This document shows, piece after piece, positions 42,420-51,645 of a stretch of 64,000 nucleotides of DNA. The notes under the pieces are model-generated. The model worked only from the letters and a program-made list of their open reading frames with translations. It was not told the DNA's origin and did no database searches. Positions within the stretch are counted from its first letter, which is position 1. Each line of letters starts with the position of its first letter. The translations under genes were made by a program, and so were the position numbers. Origin of the DNA: UBA1181 sp963619325. GTDB taxonomy: Bacteria; Bacteroidota; Bacteroidia; Bacteroidales; Paludibacteraceae. The DNA is taken from contig CAVEVQ010000001.1 in the NCBI GenBank assembly GCA_963619325.1, positions 62,001-126,000 on the forward strand, in the 5' to 3' direction.

Positions 42420-44219
42420 ATGACGAAACATCTTTTTATCACACTGAACTTGTTAGGGTTCGCTTTCTACTCCTTTGCTCAAGATTCACTTCAAGTAGCA
42501 AAGGATGAAGAGCCAACCATCCTCAGAGATATTGAAGTAGTCAAGGAATATACACCCGTTATCAAAGAATCAGGGAAAATCAGCACGATGCCTGAATTAG
42601 AGGAAGTGCCTACACAAAAACGCACCTATGATTTCTCCGTTTGGACAACCCCCTACAGCATCAAACCAAGCGAACCACAAACCTTAGACTATGCTTTTGC
42701 AGAGCCAGAATCCATCAAATCAGGGAAAGAGCGTTTCGCAAAAATCGGCGTCGGCACCTATTCTTCATTTCTCGGAGAACTCTATACGCCAATCTTCAAG
42801 AATAACCACAACTTGCTGGATTTTCACGTTAACCACAACTCCGCTTTCGGCGACATCAAGTTGACTGACAAACTCTACGACAACCTGCCGTCCGAATTGA
42901 AGAGTAAAGCCACCAATGCAGACACACGAGCTAAAATCAACTATGCGCATAGTTTCAAGAATAAAGAACTCAGTGCTTTTGTAGCAGGCAACAATCACGT
43001 CTTCAAGTATTATGGCTATGACAGCTATATGCAGCGTCTTTCTGAAAATGGAATAGATAAAACGACTAACGACGACTCTCTGAAACAAGCCTTCAACCGC
43101 CTGCACGCCAATATTCGATTCCGTAGCCGGGACTTCATTTCAAAATGGAAATTCGACTGCCAAATGAACTATCAACTCTTCACGTCCAAAGAAGAATTGA
43201 AAGAACACACCATCCACACTACGCTCACTGGAGCCTATCGTTTCGAAAGTTCGTCTCTGCATTTTACTTTCGACATGCACAATATCATTATGAACCTACC
43301 AGAAAGCGACACTCGCTACACTTTCGAAAGAGGGGAAACACTAAACAACTACACACTTATCAAACTACTGCCGCACTACTATTTCTCGGGAGACCTTGGT
43401 GAAATCACCGTTGGAGTAAAAGGCGCATTTGGTATTAAACAAGGGAAAAAAGGTGCTGTTATGCCGAACGTATTCGGAAAGGCAAAACTAATAAAAGACA
43501 TTCTCTACGTCTATGCTGGCGTTACGGGAGACTACACCGTCAACAACTATCAGAACATCACAGATCAAAACCTCTACATCTCGCCAGATGTTCGTATTGA
43601 AGACACTTATACTCCAATCGATGCTTATGTCGGGCTGACTCTCAATGCGGCAAGACGCGTCAACATGGATCTCCACATCGGATATAAACTCATCAACAAT
43701 CCCTATTTCTTCGTCAACAAGTACGATACCCTCAGCAGCACCTTCACTAACCGTTTCGATGTTGTGTACGACGAAAACGCAGGAGTATTTAATGCAGGCT
43801 TGTCCCTTGCCTACGATTGGACAGAACGTTTAAACATACGCTTTGATGGTTCTTTCTACAAGTGGGCTTTAAAGAATTTAGACGAAGCATGGCATAAGCC
43901 AAAGTGGGAAATGAACATCGAAGCCACTTTCAAAGCCACAAACGACCTCCGTTTCCGTCTCTCCTATCAGCTTCAGACCGGCAGAAAATCTGGTATCACA
44001 TATCTGAAAAAGAATGCAAATAATTCCGAATACATAACATTAGAGAAGTTTAAACTTCCTGCAACCAACAACCTCACCCTCGCAGCCGATTATAGACTGC
44101 TCAATTGGTTGAACCTCTTTGTTGAGTTTGACAACGTACTGAATCAAAAATACGAGAGTTGGTATGGCTACACACAACATGGATTCAACTTTATGGGTGG
44201 AATATCAATGATTTTCTGA
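42420..44219 (+). CDS. Outer-membrane beta-barrel protein without a TonB plug
   Basis: The 599-residue protein has a signal peptide (MTKHLFITLNLLGFAFYSFA) and an acidic N-terminal segment (TILRDIEVVKEYTPVIKESG) that ends near residue 100, then about 480 residues of barrel-type alternating strands (AKINYAHSFKNKELSAFVAG, MDLHIGYKLINNPYFFVN) and a C-terminal strand HGFNFMGGISMIF. The last third resembles the barrel of TonB-dependent receptors (LNLFVEFDNVLNQKYESW), but no plug domain is present. It lies between a TPR scaffold gene and a DnaJ-like gene, all closely spaced. No substrate can be named. Confidence 0.75.
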   Translation: MTKHLFITLNLLGFAFYSFAQDSLQVAKDEEPTILRDIEVVKEYTPVIKESGKISTMPELEEVPTQKRTYDFSVWTTPYSIKPSEPQTLDYAFAEPESIKSGKERFAKIGVGTYSSFLGELYTPIFKNNHNLLDFHVNHNSAFGDIKLTDKLYDNLPSELKSKATNADTRAKINYAHSFKNKELSAFVAGNNHVFKYYGYDSYMQRLSENGIDKTTNDDSLKQAFNRLHANIRFRSRDFISKWKFDCQMNYQLFTSKEELKEHTIHTTLTGAYRFESSSLHFTFDMHNIIMNLPESDTRYTFERGETLNNYTLIKLLPHYYFSGDLGEITVGVKGAFGIKQGKKGAVMPNVFGKAKLIKDILYVYAGVTGDYTVNNYQNITDQNLYISPDVRIEDTYTPIDAYVGLTLNAARRVNMDLHIGYKLINNPYFFVNKYDTLSSTFTNRFDVVYDENAGVFNAGLSLAYDWTERLNIRFDGSFYKWALKNLDEAWHKPKWEMNIEATFKATNDLRFRLSYQLQTGRKSGITYLKKNANNSEYITLEKFKLPATNNLTLAADYRLLNWLNLFVEFDNVLNQKYESWYGYTQHGFNFMGGISMIF

Positions 44220-44262
44220 CAATCTCACATTCATACAAAGCACAACCAAGAAAGTATCGTCC

Positions 44263-45045
44263 ATGCACTATGTTCTCTTCGCACTTGCCGTTTACTTCAT
44301 CTACCGACTGATTTTCGCTTCTGACTCTGAAGAACGTTCTCCTCAGTCGTCTTCAAATGCGTATGGCAGTAGCAACAGACAGAGCATGACATTAGAAGAT
44401 TCGCTCGTCTTCATCATTGCATGCACGATGATGGCCGACGGAGCGGCAACTCAAAGCGAACTCAAGTCGGTAAAATCATTCTTGATAAAAAACTATGACG
44501 AGGCAAGCGCCAAACGCATACTCCTATCGTTGCGCGACTGTTTAAAATCCATTAACTTCAACCAAGCAGACATTCGTCCAGCCTGCATCCGTATCAACCA
44601 ACAAGTCTCATACCAAGGACGATTAGCTGTTCTCAACACGCTTTTTCAAATTGCCACCGCAGATGGTCAAATCAGCGACGAAGAAGCAGAGTTACTGCAA
44701 CAATTTGCTCGTTTCACTCGTATCCGCATTGTCGATTTCAACCACATGCAGACCTACTACACTTACGGTTACCAATGGAAAGAAAGCAACGACAATCGAG
44801 GAAGGCACAAACAGCAGCAATCAAGCCAACAATCCACCTCTTCTATCCCCAAAGATCGTATATGGGCATTGAAAGTATTAGGTCTGAGCGCAGATGCCGA
44901 AGAAAAATCCATCAAAAAGGCCTACAGGCAATTGGCATTGCAATATCACCCAGACAGACAGGTAGATGCCTCGGAAGAAGAGATGAAAAAATCCACTGAG
45001 AAGTTTCGTGAGATTCAAGAAGCATACAGCATCTTGACAAAATAG
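44263..45045 (+). CDS. DjlA-like membrane co-chaperone (TerB + J domain)
   Basis: The 260-residue protein has one N-terminal transmembrane helix (MHYVLFALAVYFIYRLIF), a TerB-type helical domain at about 45-165 (IIACTMMADGAATQSELKSV, FQIATADGQISDEEAELLQQ) and a C-terminal J domain (about 198-260) with the HPD motif in YHPDRQ. This is the DjlA arrangement: a membrane-tethered J protein that stimulates DnaK. Membrane topology suggests the J domain faces the cytoplasm. It follows the barrel gene by 43 bp and precedes wzx by 32 bp, so it may be co-expressed with envelope genes. Confidence 0.9.
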   Translation: MHYVLFALAVYFIYRLIFASDSEERSPQSSSNAYGSSNRQSMTLEDSLVFIIACTMMADGAATQSELKSVKSFLIKNYDEASAKRILLSLRDCLKSINFNQADIRPACIRINQQVSYQGRLAVLNTLFQIATADGQISDEEAELLQQFARFTRIRIVDFNHMQTYYTYGYQWKESNDNRGRHKQQQSSQQSTSSIPKDRIWALKVLGLSADAEEKSIKKAYRQLALQYHPDRQVDASEEEMKKSTEKFREIQEAYSILTK

Positions 45046-45077
45046 AATGAATAAAGATTATAATAAAATAATCAAAA

Positions 45078-46367
45078 GTGAATATAAAGGAGACAATAAC
45101 AAATCAAATAAAGTCACATTCCACAATTTTGGGAAATATGGCTTCGTTAGGTCTGCTCCAAATCGCCAATTATCTCATTCCAATTGCAGTTTTCCCATTT
45201 ATCACACGAGCATTAGGTGTTGAGACAATTGGAAGAATTTGTTATGCACAAAACATTATCCAATACCTCACCATCATTATCACTTTCGGATTCGAGTATT
45301 CTGCCACACGAGAGATTGCCATTCACAAAAACGACAAAGAGAAAGTTTCTCAGATCTTTTGGAGTGTCATTGCCTCCAAAACGATATTATTAGTCTTCAC
45401 ATTCCTTTGTCTAATCATACTTTCCATATTCTGGGGAAGAGTGAGAGAAGATTTACCTCTCTACCTCTGCTTATTCGGCATCAACATTGGCTTCACCTAT
45501 TTCCCGACGTGGTTCTTCCAAGGCATTGAAGAGATGAAAGGCATGTCGGTCACCAATTTTCTCATTAAGTTGTTCGGTATGGGTCTCTCCGTCTTCTTTA
45601 TACACTCACCCGAAGACTACCTCATCTACGCCTACATGCCTTCTATCTCCTACACCGTATTTGGATTGGCATCCTTTATCTATGTCATCAAAAAATATGG
45701 AATAAAGAGATGCGGTTCCATAAAATCAGAAGTAGTCGTTCAAAACAAGAAAGCATTTCCGATATTTCTGAACAATTTCTTTCAGGCTCTCTACACGATT
45801 GCTAACGTTACCATACTCGGACTTTTCGTATGCGATTATCAAGTAGGAATATACGCAAGCGCCCATAGAATCATTATGTGCATCTTAATGGTAACAAGCA
45901 TGCCAATCAACATTGCCATCTTCCCATCTGTCGGACGAAAGATGGCAGAGTCAAAGGAAGAAGGCATTCGTTACCTCAAACATGTTGGCATCTACATCGT
46001 TGCAACGGCAATGGTGATTAGTCTTCTATCTTTACTTTTCAGCCCACTTTTAGTAAAAATACTATTAGGCAGTCTGTTTACCGAGTCAATCCCTTTATTA
46101 CGAGTGTTCTGTTGTATGCCATTGTTAGTTATTACCGCAAGCGTATGCACCGTGCAAGGTCTTTACGGCTTGGGCTATCAAAGATACGCACCTTGGATGG
46201 GATTAAGTGTCGGAATAGTTTGCATATTATTGAACTTCCAACTCATCCCTATATGGGGAATCTACGGAGCAGCCATTTCGTGGATTATTGCCGAAATTTT
46301 AGAAATTGGGATTTCTGGAGGGATTGTAATGTACAAATCGAGAGACCTCTTAAAAAAGAAATCATAA
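45078..46367 (+). CDS. Wzx-type polysaccharide flippase
   Basis: Moves lipid-linked oligosaccharide repeat units across the inner membrane for O-antigen or capsule. The 429 residues form about 12 transmembrane helices of the MATE-like flippase fold; the N-terminal MASLGLLQIANYLIPIAVFP and RALGVETIGRICYAQN are characteristic. The start is GTG 45078, which leaves 20 polar residues before the first helix as is normal for the family; the next ATG (45138) would begin at the helix edge. It leads the wzx-epsG-like-wzy set, with the next gene 4 bp downstream. Confidence 0.88.
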   Translation: MNIKETITNQIKSHSTILGNMASLGLLQIANYLIPIAVFPFITRALGVETIGRICYAQNIIQYLTIIITFGFEYSATREIAIHKNDKEKVSQIFWSVIASKTILLVFTFLCLIILSIFWGRVREDLPLYLCLFGINIGFTYFPTWFFQGIEEMKGMSVTNFLIKLFGMGLSVFFIHSPEDYLIYAYMPSISYTVFGLASFIYVIKKYGIKRCGSIKSEVVVQNKKAFPIFLNNFFQALYTIANVTILGLFVCDYQVGIYASAHRIIMCILMVTSMPINIAIFPSVGRKMAESKEEGIRYLKHVGIYIVATAMVISLLSLLFSPLLVKILLGSLFTESIPLLRVFCCMPLLVITASVCTVQGLYGLGYQRYAPWMGLSVGIVCILLNFQLIPIWGIYGAAISWIIAEILEIGISGGIVMYKSRDLLKKKS

Positions 46368-46371
46368 CGTT

Positions 46372-47469
46372 ATGATAACAATCATTGCAATAGGAATATT
46401 AATAAATTTCTTCTCAATTGTTTCTTGCCGATTTAGTAAACAAGAAAACAACAGAATTTATGTGTTCTTAAGTTTCATCCTATTGCTGTACGCACTTCTG
46501 CATGATTTCAAGGTCAGCGTAGACTACGAAATTTATCAAAGATTATATAAATTAGCCCCTCCATTAGACCTGCTACTTAATGATATTAGTAAGTATAAAT
46601 CCCTATTATACACTGAGTTTAGTTACTCTGTACTTGCCACTTTCATCAAACACTTTTCAAATCTTTCGGAAGAGGCTAACCTCTCCATCATATTCAGCAT
46701 CTATGCTATTTTAGGAGTTACCACCAACACCTACGGAATCTACAAACTATCGATAAACAAATTGCAAACGCTTTTCATTTATTTCTGTAATTTGTTCATT
46801 CTGCACGAGTTGACACAGGTGCGTGCAGGCGTTGCCATCGGTTTTATATTCATCGCACTTTACCATCTAAAAGAAGACAATTATCTGAAGTTCTTCATTT
46901 TCACGATGATTGCTACCTTCTTTCACACCTCGGCATACTTGATACTCTTAGTGCCGATTTTAAAATATTTCAACCTAACGTATAGATTTTGGACATTACT
47001 TTTCCTAATCTGCATTTACTGCAATGTCTCAAATCTCGACATTGTTAAAATAATAGATTTTATTCCTATTGAATATTTCCAATATAGACTCAAAGCATAT
47101 CTTATCAAACAGGATGTTGAAAATTTTGTCATCAATTACTTCAACATCTTCTTCTTGCTTCAACTCACGGTTATCACCCTCTGTTTTATCTATCGAAGAA
47201 AACTAAACACAATTGACCATAACATTAAGACCTTAGTGGAGATGTGCTGTATCTCCTCTTGCTTCTATGTTTTTCTCTATTCCATACCAGGAATGGCAGT
47301 CCGCACCCAAGAGCTCTTCAATTGCGTGCTACCCATCTTGATTCCATCACTGACCTACATCATAAAACCTAAGGCGGTTATGGAACTCATAGTCTACTTG
47401 ATTGGTTGGTGGTTGTTTGCAAACAACATCATCCTCAACAAAATGATCTTACTCGAACCCTTATTCTAA
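46372..47469 (+). CDS. EpsG-family polysaccharide polymerase-like membrane protein
   Basis: A 365-residue polytopic protein with 9-11 hydrophobic segments. Family cues are the early acidic loop VSVDYEIYQRLYKLAPP, then HELTQVRAGVAIGFIFIALY and FFHTSAYLILLVPI, which match the EpsG pattern (an RxG-I-F segment followed by a conserved H-S loop). EpsG-like proteins are thought to polymerise repeat units. It begins 4 bp after wzx and is followed 9 bp later by a second, different polymerase. Base composition is visibly A/T-richer than the flanking housekeeping genes. Confidence 0.75.
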   Translation: MITIIAIGILINFFSIVSCRFSKQENNRIYVFLSFILLLYALLHDFKVSVDYEIYQRLYKLAPPLDLLLNDISKYKSLLYTEFSYSVLATFIKHFSNLSEEANLSIIFSIYAILGVTTNTYGIYKLSINKLQTLFIYFCNLFILHELTQVRAGVAIGFIFIALYHLKEDNYLKFFIFTMIATFFHTSAYLILLVPILKYFNLTYRFWTLLFLICIYCNVSNLDIVKIIDFIPIEYFQYRLKAYLIKQDVENFVINYFNIFFLLQLTVITLCFIYRRKLNTIDHNIKTLVEMCCISSCFYVFLYSIPGMAVRTQELFNCVLPILIPSLTYIIKPKAVMELIVYLIGWWLFANNIILNKMILLEPLF

Positions 47470-47478
47470 CAAATAGAT

Positions 47479-48681
47479 ATGACATTTATTCTAATAATAA
47501 TCGCTACATTTTTCTTAATCATAGGATTAGCATATTCTAAAAACAATATCTTCTCGCCATCCGTGCTGACAAGTGCCGTATGGATAGCCTGCATGACTCT
47601 CTTGTTATTCCATTCATCCCAACTTCCTGCACTAAGTTTCAAATTCTACGGTTGTGTTTTCTTGTGGATGGCAGGAATTTGCTTCTCTTCTGCGATTCCT
47701 CAATCTGCGACATTTCAAGACTCTAAGTTAAACGAACCTGGCAAAACCATTCGCGACATATACCTAATTGTCTCTGTCTTCATCATTCCTAAACTTATCC
47801 TTTTTGCAAAAACCGCCATCGCAAATGGAGAAACCGGTCAATGGGCTTTTGATCTAAGAATGGCTGCTTTAGGACAAGGAAGCGGATTTCATGACACATT
47901 AGGCGGACTTATCGTCCTTGTAACTCAGTGCTCTTTTATGTTGGAACTGCTGTGTTACGACAAGAAAAAGAAATCGAGATTAGTTGTTGCCTTCTTTTGT
48001 TATTTACTATATGGTATAGTCTCTATGTCCAAAATAACATTCCTTAACATCTTTCTCTATACATGTGTCATTCTCTATTTTAATAAAAAAATCTCAATAA
48101 AACAAATTTTAGGAGGAACGGGCGTTCTACTGGTATTCTTTCTGTTGCTTCAGTCAATACGACATTCTATTAACATTTCGGAGGCTAAAGGAACTGTCGT
48201 TTCTCTCTATATTCTCGGCAATTTCTTCGCCTTTGATACCCTTGAACCATGCACCTCATTGCATTGGGGAGAAAATGTCTTCAGAGCATTTTACAGTATG
48301 TTCTACAAACTTGGACTATCAGACATAGAATCCATTAATCCTATTCTTGAATGGGTATACAAGCCTATTCCAACAAACACATACACCACACTCTATCCTT
48401 TCTATGTTGACTTTGGCATATGGGGAATCGTCTTCTTCTCCATCTTCCTCGGTTTCCTCTATGGATATTTCTTCAGGAAGGCGCAAACAGGAAGCAAATT
48501 TCATCTCCTATTCTATGCAGTCATCACAGGAATACTTGTTATGCAATACGCAGCAGACCAGTTCTTTTCCATCTTTGCCATCAATCTAAAAGTATTTATA
48601 CTTCTCTTCATTCCTTTCTTTATGACAAAGAATAATCTTCTGAGTATAAAAAACAGATGTTTCCCTCAAAAACAATCTTGA
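47479..48681 (+). CDS. O-antigen/oligosaccharide repeat-unit polymerase (Wzy, PF14296-like)
   Basis: A 400-residue membrane protein with about 10-12 hydrophobic segments. The most diagnostic block is PIPTNTYTTLYPFYVDFGIW near residue 293, the conserved N-x-Y-T...Y-x-D-F-G motif of Wzy-type polymerases, next to a large extracytoplasmic loop (LEPCTSLHWGENVF). Wzy joins lipid-linked repeat units into long chains in the periplasm. It is the last gene of the rightward set and converges on the glycosyltransferase genes, with 27 bp between stops and no visible terminator. Confidence 0.8.
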   Translation: MTFILIIIATFFLIIGLAYSKNNIFSPSVLTSAVWIACMTLLLFHSSQLPALSFKFYGCVFLWMAGICFSSAIPQSATFQDSKLNEPGKTIRDIYLIVSVFIIPKLILFAKTAIANGETGQWAFDLRMAALGQGSGFHDTLGGLIVLVTQCSFMLELLCYDKKKKSRLVVAFFCYLLYGIVSMSKITFLNIFLYTCVILYFNKKISIKQILGGTGVLLVFFLLLQSIRHSINISEAKGTVVSLYILGNFFAFDTLEPCTSLHWGENVFRAFYSMFYKLGLSDIESINPILEWVYKPIPTNTYTTLYPFYVDFGIWGIVFFSIFLGFLYGYFFRKAQTGSKFHLLFYAVITGILVMQYAADQFFSIFAINLKVFILLFIPFFMTKNNLLSIKNRCFPQKQS

Positions 48682-48708
48682 CACTGCGAATGATGCTGAC
48701 TATAAGTT

Positions 48709-49530
48709 TCAATACTTGAAAAAATACCACATTTTATAGTACAGATATTTTGGAAGAGAGTTAAACCCTAATTTTGACAACATTCTCAATTGCTTTTTGT
48801 TGTCATTGACAACCGCACTTAATGATCTAAACTTTTTGATAATATAACCATTATTCTCTTCATGAGCACCAATCACATTACCGCCATGTTGCCTGTAGAG
48901 CATCAATGCCTCATCCACATACGACAACACCCCTCTTTTTGCTAAAATAGAAAGCAGTATCCAATAATCATGCATCCTAACCTCCTCAACGAATGGGAGA
49001 GAACAAACTTTTGCCGCTTGATTTATTAGCATCGTACATCCTGCCGCTACGTTATGAACTGCCAATCGTTCAAACGTGTCCAACAAAGCAGGTTTTATTC
49101 TAGATATTTCCCAAAATGAAGGAAAAATTTCTTTTAGCTTCTCATCAACAACTTTAGCATCACAAAAGACTCCAACTGGTACATTTGGATGTTTCTGCTC
49201 TATATCCAATATCTTATCCATTGATTTCTGTAGCTTTGTAGGCAACCAAAAATCATCCTGATCACAAAACGAGTAATAGTCTGCCTCCACACTTTTCAAC
49301 AGCAATTCAAATGAGCGTATGACCCCTACATTCCCTTCTGACGGAATTCTTTTAATGTTCTTATACTTTGCGACATACGAATCTATAATTGCAGGCGTAG
49401 CATCACTCGAGCCATCATCCCTGATGTACAACTTCCACTCTGTATACGTCTGAGCAAGAATCGAATCTAATTGTTCTTCCAGATACTTCTCCCCATTATA
49501 AGTGGATAATAAAATACAAACTTCTTTCAT
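48709..49530 (-). CDS. Family 2 glycosyltransferase (rhamnosyltransferase-like)
   Basis: A 273-residue GT-A enzyme. It starts KEVCILLSTYNGEKYLEEQL, with the nucleotide-sugar site IRDDGSSD, the metal-binding SFCDQDDFW and the acceptor-side MHDYWILL and LYRQHGGNV, all typical of GT2 sugar transferases in O-antigen loci. ATG 49530 is chosen because it overlaps the upstream gene's stop as ATGA; an ATG at 49545 would add five residues. The C-terminal basic/aromatic stretch may associate with the membrane. The sugar donor cannot be told from sequence. Confidence 0.88.
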   Translation of the reverse strand: MKEVCILLSTYNGEKYLEEQLDSILAQTYTEWKLYIRDDGSSDATPAIIDSYVAKYKNIKRIPSEGNVGVIRSFELLLKSVEADYYSFCDQDDFWLPTKLQKSMDKILDIEQKHPNVPVGVFCDAKVVDEKLKEIFPSFWEISRIKPALLDTFERLAVHNVAAGCTMLINQAAKVCSLPFVEEVRMHDYWILLSILAKRGVLSYVDEALMLYRQHGGNVIGAHEENNGYIIKKFRSLSAVVNDNKKQLRMLSKLGFNSLPKYLYYKMWYFFKY

Positions 49531-50306
49531 ATCCCCACTCCGCATTTACACCTTTGATTTGGATTCAAAAGATTAGACAATATCTGTCGACCATTTTTTC
49601 TTAGAAGGTAAAATATCAAAATAAAACGATCCTTTAGTCTTCTTAACATCGGACGACGACTTTTCTCGGAACTTGAAGAAATATTATTATTATGTCTACG
49701 ATATTCAATCAAAGGTTTATCCAAAAACAAAACATCAAAACCTGCGATATCAGCATTCATACCAATCCAACTATCGTGCATAGGTATATTCTTAGGGAAA
49801 GGCAACACATACTCCAACAAACTACGAGTAAAAGCCATAGTACACCCTACATATGTGTTTCTATAAAGATTCTTAAAGAAACCACGATTGGAGTTTAGTT
49901 GACAAAACAATGAATTTGAAACTTCAACTCCATTTGCATCTACAATCTGACAATCGGATACAACTAAATCTTTAACTTTCAAAAGTGGCAAAACCTCGCT
50001 AATTCTTCCTTCTTTCCATATATCATCCTGATCAGAAAGAAATATATAATCACCCTTCGCATGACGAAGTGCATTTTCAAAATTCTTCACAATCTTGTTC
50101 GTCTTTTGCTCATCTTTACATTTCTTATTGACATGTACCTTTATACGGGGATCATTAAACGACGCTATGACAGACATAGTCCCATCCGACGAGTTATCAT
50201 CTGAAATGACCACCTCATCATCAGCACCTATTTGAGAGAGTATTGATTTTAGCTGCTCTGCCAAATACTTCTCTCCATTATATGTCGCCATACAAACCGA
50301 TATCAT
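49527..50306 (-). CDS. Family 2 glycosyltransferase
   Basis: A 259-residue GT-A enzyme similar in layout to its downstream neighbour: MISVCMATYNGEKYLAEQLK, donor site ISDDNSSDGT, FLSDQDDIW, then PMHDSWIGM and EYRRHNNN. The pair probably arose by duplication and add successive sugars to a repeat unit. The start ATG 50306 was chosen because the family begins right at the first strand; the frame reaches 50336 with ten atypical residues. It overlaps the next gene by 4 bp. The C-terminal region is basic (RRPMLRRLKDRF). Confidence 0.87.
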   Translation of the reverse strand: MISVCMATYNGEKYLAEQLKSILSQIGADDEVVISDDNSSDGTMSVIASFNDPRIKVHVNKKCKDEQKTNKIVKNFENALRHAKGDYIFLSDQDDIWKEGRISEVLPLLKVKDLVVSDCQIVDANGVEVSNSLFCQLNSNRGFFKNLYRNTYVGCTMAFTRSLLEYVLPFPKNIPMHDSWIGMNADIAGFDVLFLDKPLIEYRRHNNNISSSSEKSRRPMLRRLKDRFILIFYLLRKNGRQILSNLLNPNQRCKCGVGI

Positions 50307-50480
50307 AGCTCTAAAAGAATATACACAAAAATACAAATTATTGTTTAGCGTATAGGCAAATCAACGAATGAATTAAACATTAAGGCGACATAAGAATCTT
50401 TAGTTTAGCAAAGACAGACGCCTCTTCATCAGTGTTTTCCTAATGCAAAACGAAGTGCAATGAATTATAAATTTCCAGGT

Positions 50481-51326
50481 TTAATAAAAAAGAGCCTTTA
50501 CCGTCGGAATTATGTAACTCCACTCTGATGGTTTGCCAAGCATCTTGACAGCCACACCCAAAGAGAAAAACCGAAATTTAAGAACAGCCTCTTTCGACAA
50601 CATTCTGGCAAATTTTGCTCGTGTCTTCATATAACTTGTATAACGTGTTACACCCATTGAACAAAAAGACTTCGATATAGAAAGCGAATGTTGTACTACA
50701 ACCGACATTTTTTTTACTGTATACCGTTTTTTGTAGAATTCAAAGAAAACCCACAAGTCTAAATAATCTAAAGGAAATTCTTGAGAAAAACCGTTAATTG
50801 AAGAAAGTGCGTCAACACGCATACACGCGCATGAATTGATTGCACTCAGATACTCGTCGTCCTTCAAAATAATATTTTCATTCGTTTCAGGTTTTAAACA
50901 AAAAGGACCGATATTTTTTTTGAAAATGATCGGAGAAACACGACTTCCATTGCTTTCAATCAAGGGTACAATCGCAGCAGTCTTTCCATCCACACTTTTC
51001 AGTTTCTCCCCTAATTCCGAAAAATACTCCTTCGTTGGTATACTGTCTTGATCAAACAATAACAACCAACCATAGCCCTCTGTTACAGCCTTCTTCCAAG
51101 CAAAATTGTAGGGACCAGCTAAGAACTCGTTTCTCTCAGCATTGACAACCTCGCAATCAAGCGTATCATCAGCTATAACCTTCTTCTCTGGGTAATTATT
51201 ATATACCAATACCTTATACGGAAACCCAAAGTCCTTCGAATACGCTTCCAAACATTGTATCGTCGAACTCTCTTGCAAGTTCTGCTTGTATAACACGACA
51301 AGGATCAGTACTTTATTATTATTCAT
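50481..51326 (-). CDS. Family 2 glycosyltransferase, rhamnosyltransferase (RfbF)-like
   Basis: A 281-residue enzyme opening KVLILVVLYKQNLQESSTIQ. LLLFDQDSIPTKEYF carries the DQD metal-binding motif, and CACMRVDALSSINGFSQEFP with DLWVFFEF follow the RfbF-like GT2 pattern used to add rhamnose or similar deoxysugars. It is separated by 174 bp from the other two glycosyltransferases and may be the first gene of that leftward group. No priming transferase or nucleotide-sugar gene is present in the window, so the cluster is only part of a pathway. Confidence 0.85.
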   Translation of the reverse strand: MNNNKVLILVVLYKQNLQESSTIQCLEAYSKDFGFPYKVLVYNNYPEKKVIADDTLDCEVVNAERNEFLAGPYNFAWKKAVTEGYGWLLLFDQDSIPTKEYFSELGEKLKSVDGKTAAIVPLIESNGSRVSPIIFKKNIGPFCLKPETNENIILKDDEYLSAINSCACMRVDALSSINGFSQEFPLDYLDLWVFFEFYKKRYTVKKMSVVVQHSLSISKSFCSMGVTRYTSYMKTRAKFARMLSKEAVLKFRFFSLGVAVKMLGKPSEWSYIIPTVKALFY

Positions 51327-51501
51327 AACACACCTTTTAATCCATCCGACTTACGAATTTACAACAATAACTTTAAATGACACTTCTTTCGCCCCTCTTT
51401 AATGAAGAAGGAAGATACGTTGCTTCCATCCCTATCCTATTGATTAAATTTCGTCTCTTTAGATATCGTATTCCAAAAACATATTGATTTTCTTGGAATT
51501 G

Positions 51502-51531
51502 ATTCCTTAAATATTGTGATATTTAAGGAAT
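51502..51531. repeat. Perfect 13-bp inverted repeat hairpin
   Basis: ATTCCTTAAATAT (51502-51514) and ATATTTAAGGAAT (51519-51531) pair perfectly around TGTG; three further pairs (one G-U) extend it outward. No T-run follows on either strand, so it is not a standard terminator. It lies 176 bp upstream of the glycosyltransferase start. Confidence 0.6.
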
Positions 51532-51560
51532 TAAAGAATAGATTTCTTCTTTAAGCAATA

Positions 51561-51600
51561 ACAAAAAAGAGAGGGCTGCAACTCCAAGCAGTCCTCTCTT
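51561..51600 (-). terminator. Rho-independent terminator of the efflux operon
   Basis: The leftward strand forms a 12-bp stem (51599-51588 with 51579-51568, one G-U pair), extended by a terminal A-T pair, over an 8-base loop, followed by TTTTTTG. It lies 46 bases past the PII-like stop, so the operon ends here. Confidence 0.88.
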
Positions 51601-51645
51601 AACATTAGCGTATGAAACGCTGTCGTTTATTAATCAATCAATAAT

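Larger units (their letters stand above)
51327..51645. other. 319-bp intergenic region with stacked hairpins
   Basis: No reading frame or RNA gene is supported. It holds a perfect 13-bp palindromic hairpin (51502-51531), a smaller inverted repeat ATTCCAA/TTGGAAT (51470-51476 with 51493-51499) and the terminator of the efflux operon (51561-51600). No clear TAnnTTTG box is visible for the leftward glycosyltransferase gene. Confidence 0.6.

Noticed and set aside
48682..48708. Terminator between the converging wzy and glycosyltransferase genes
   Set aside because: Only 27 bp separate the stops and no stable hairpin or T-run is visible.
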